The notes under the pieces were generated by a model that saw nothing but the letters and a program-made list of their open reading frames with translations, was not told the origin of the DNA and did no database searches. A stretch of 64,000 nt of DNA from positions 3,410,001 to 3,474,000 of the forward strand of contig JAEMWC010000001.1 of assembly GCA_016490735.1 (NCBI GenBank). The letters run 5' to 3'. This DNA comes from Pachyseris speciosa. Lineage: Eukaryota; Cnidaria; Anthozoa; Scleractinia; Pachyseridae. The position numbers were made by a program, and so were the translations under genes. Positions 63,823 to 64,000 of this stretch are shown piece after piece (the first letter of the stretch is position 1; the number at the start of each line of letters is the position of its first letter).

Positions 63823-64000
63823 TGGGCCGGGTTGTTCGAAAGCCGATTAACCCTAATCCAAGATTAAAAATTAACCAAGGAGTTTGTTTCTCTATCCACA
63901 AACGTGTTTCAACGCTGATATTCTACACAATTTTAGATTAGAGGACGTCAATCCTGAAAAGCAAAAATTAGCAAAAGAAACTTTCATCCAAAAGTCAAAA
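63823..64000. repeat. Partial MITE-like repeat at the window edge
   Basis: GCCGGGTTGTTCGAAAGCCG interrupts the LINE reading frame exactly. The rest is AT-rich and non-coding. The other end lies outside the window. Confidence 0.4.

Overview
The window is eukaryotic nuclear DNA from an animal. It holds one complete, intron-split host gene, the 5' end of a second host gene, and a very dense, nested load of transposable elements. The mix of elements points to a cnidarian, probably a coral or sea anemone. It includes several non-LTR retrotransposons with (TTG)n or (ATT)n tails, a Maverick/Polinton, Mutator-like elements, TTAA-site elements, tRNA-derived SINEs and hammerhead-ribozyme repeats of the Penelope/retrozyme type. 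The taxon is an inference from this mix; no sequence here fixes it. There is no bacterial gene organisation, rRNA or CRISPR.

Layout. 0-6.66 kb: inverted-repeat and hammerhead fragments, then a TAGCCT-ended element (from 2407) with remnants of an unidentified protein and a RecQ-like helicase, interrupted by a hammerhead, a 224-bp perfect palindrome and a 39-bp minisatellite. 6.67-14.96 kb: a Mutator-like element (9-bp target duplication) split by a 6.57-kb degraded Polinton (6-bp duplication) that keeps mainly a broken protein-primed DNA polymerase. 15-18.4 kb: MITEs and a helicase relic. 18.86-24.0 kb: a nearly full-length minus-strand LINE with two internal tandem duplications. 24.5-30.4 kb: nested DNA elements with a THAP-domain gene and a convergent SAP/SWIM/YqaJ-nuclease gene. 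32.8-34.5 kb: a TA-flanked element whose two arms carry related, convergent ORFs.

38.47-53.59 kb (minus strand) is the main host gene: six exons of centromere protein S (CENPS/MHF1). They join in frame into a 139-residue histone-fold protein, with every intron bounded by GT-AG. Its introns hold a 1.4-kb minisatellite, three LINE copies (all antisense to the gene), MITEs and a 1,044-bp Mutator-like element. At 56.57 kb (plus strand) the first two coding exons of an unidentified gene begin, and the rest of that gene was not found. The remainder (57-64 kb) is MITEs, microsatellites, a long inverted repeat carrying one of two hammerhead copies, tRNA-like SINEs and another LINE fragment.

What works together: the CENPS exons make one small protein, and an E2F-like site lies just upstream of its start. 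The Polinton's two genes share an N-terminal leader encoded in its terminal inverted repeats. The THAP and YqaJ genes start just inside a shared 59-bp inverted repeat. Almost every transposon ORF is broken, and several breaks and duplications differ by homopolymer indels, so assembly error is a live explanation for some.
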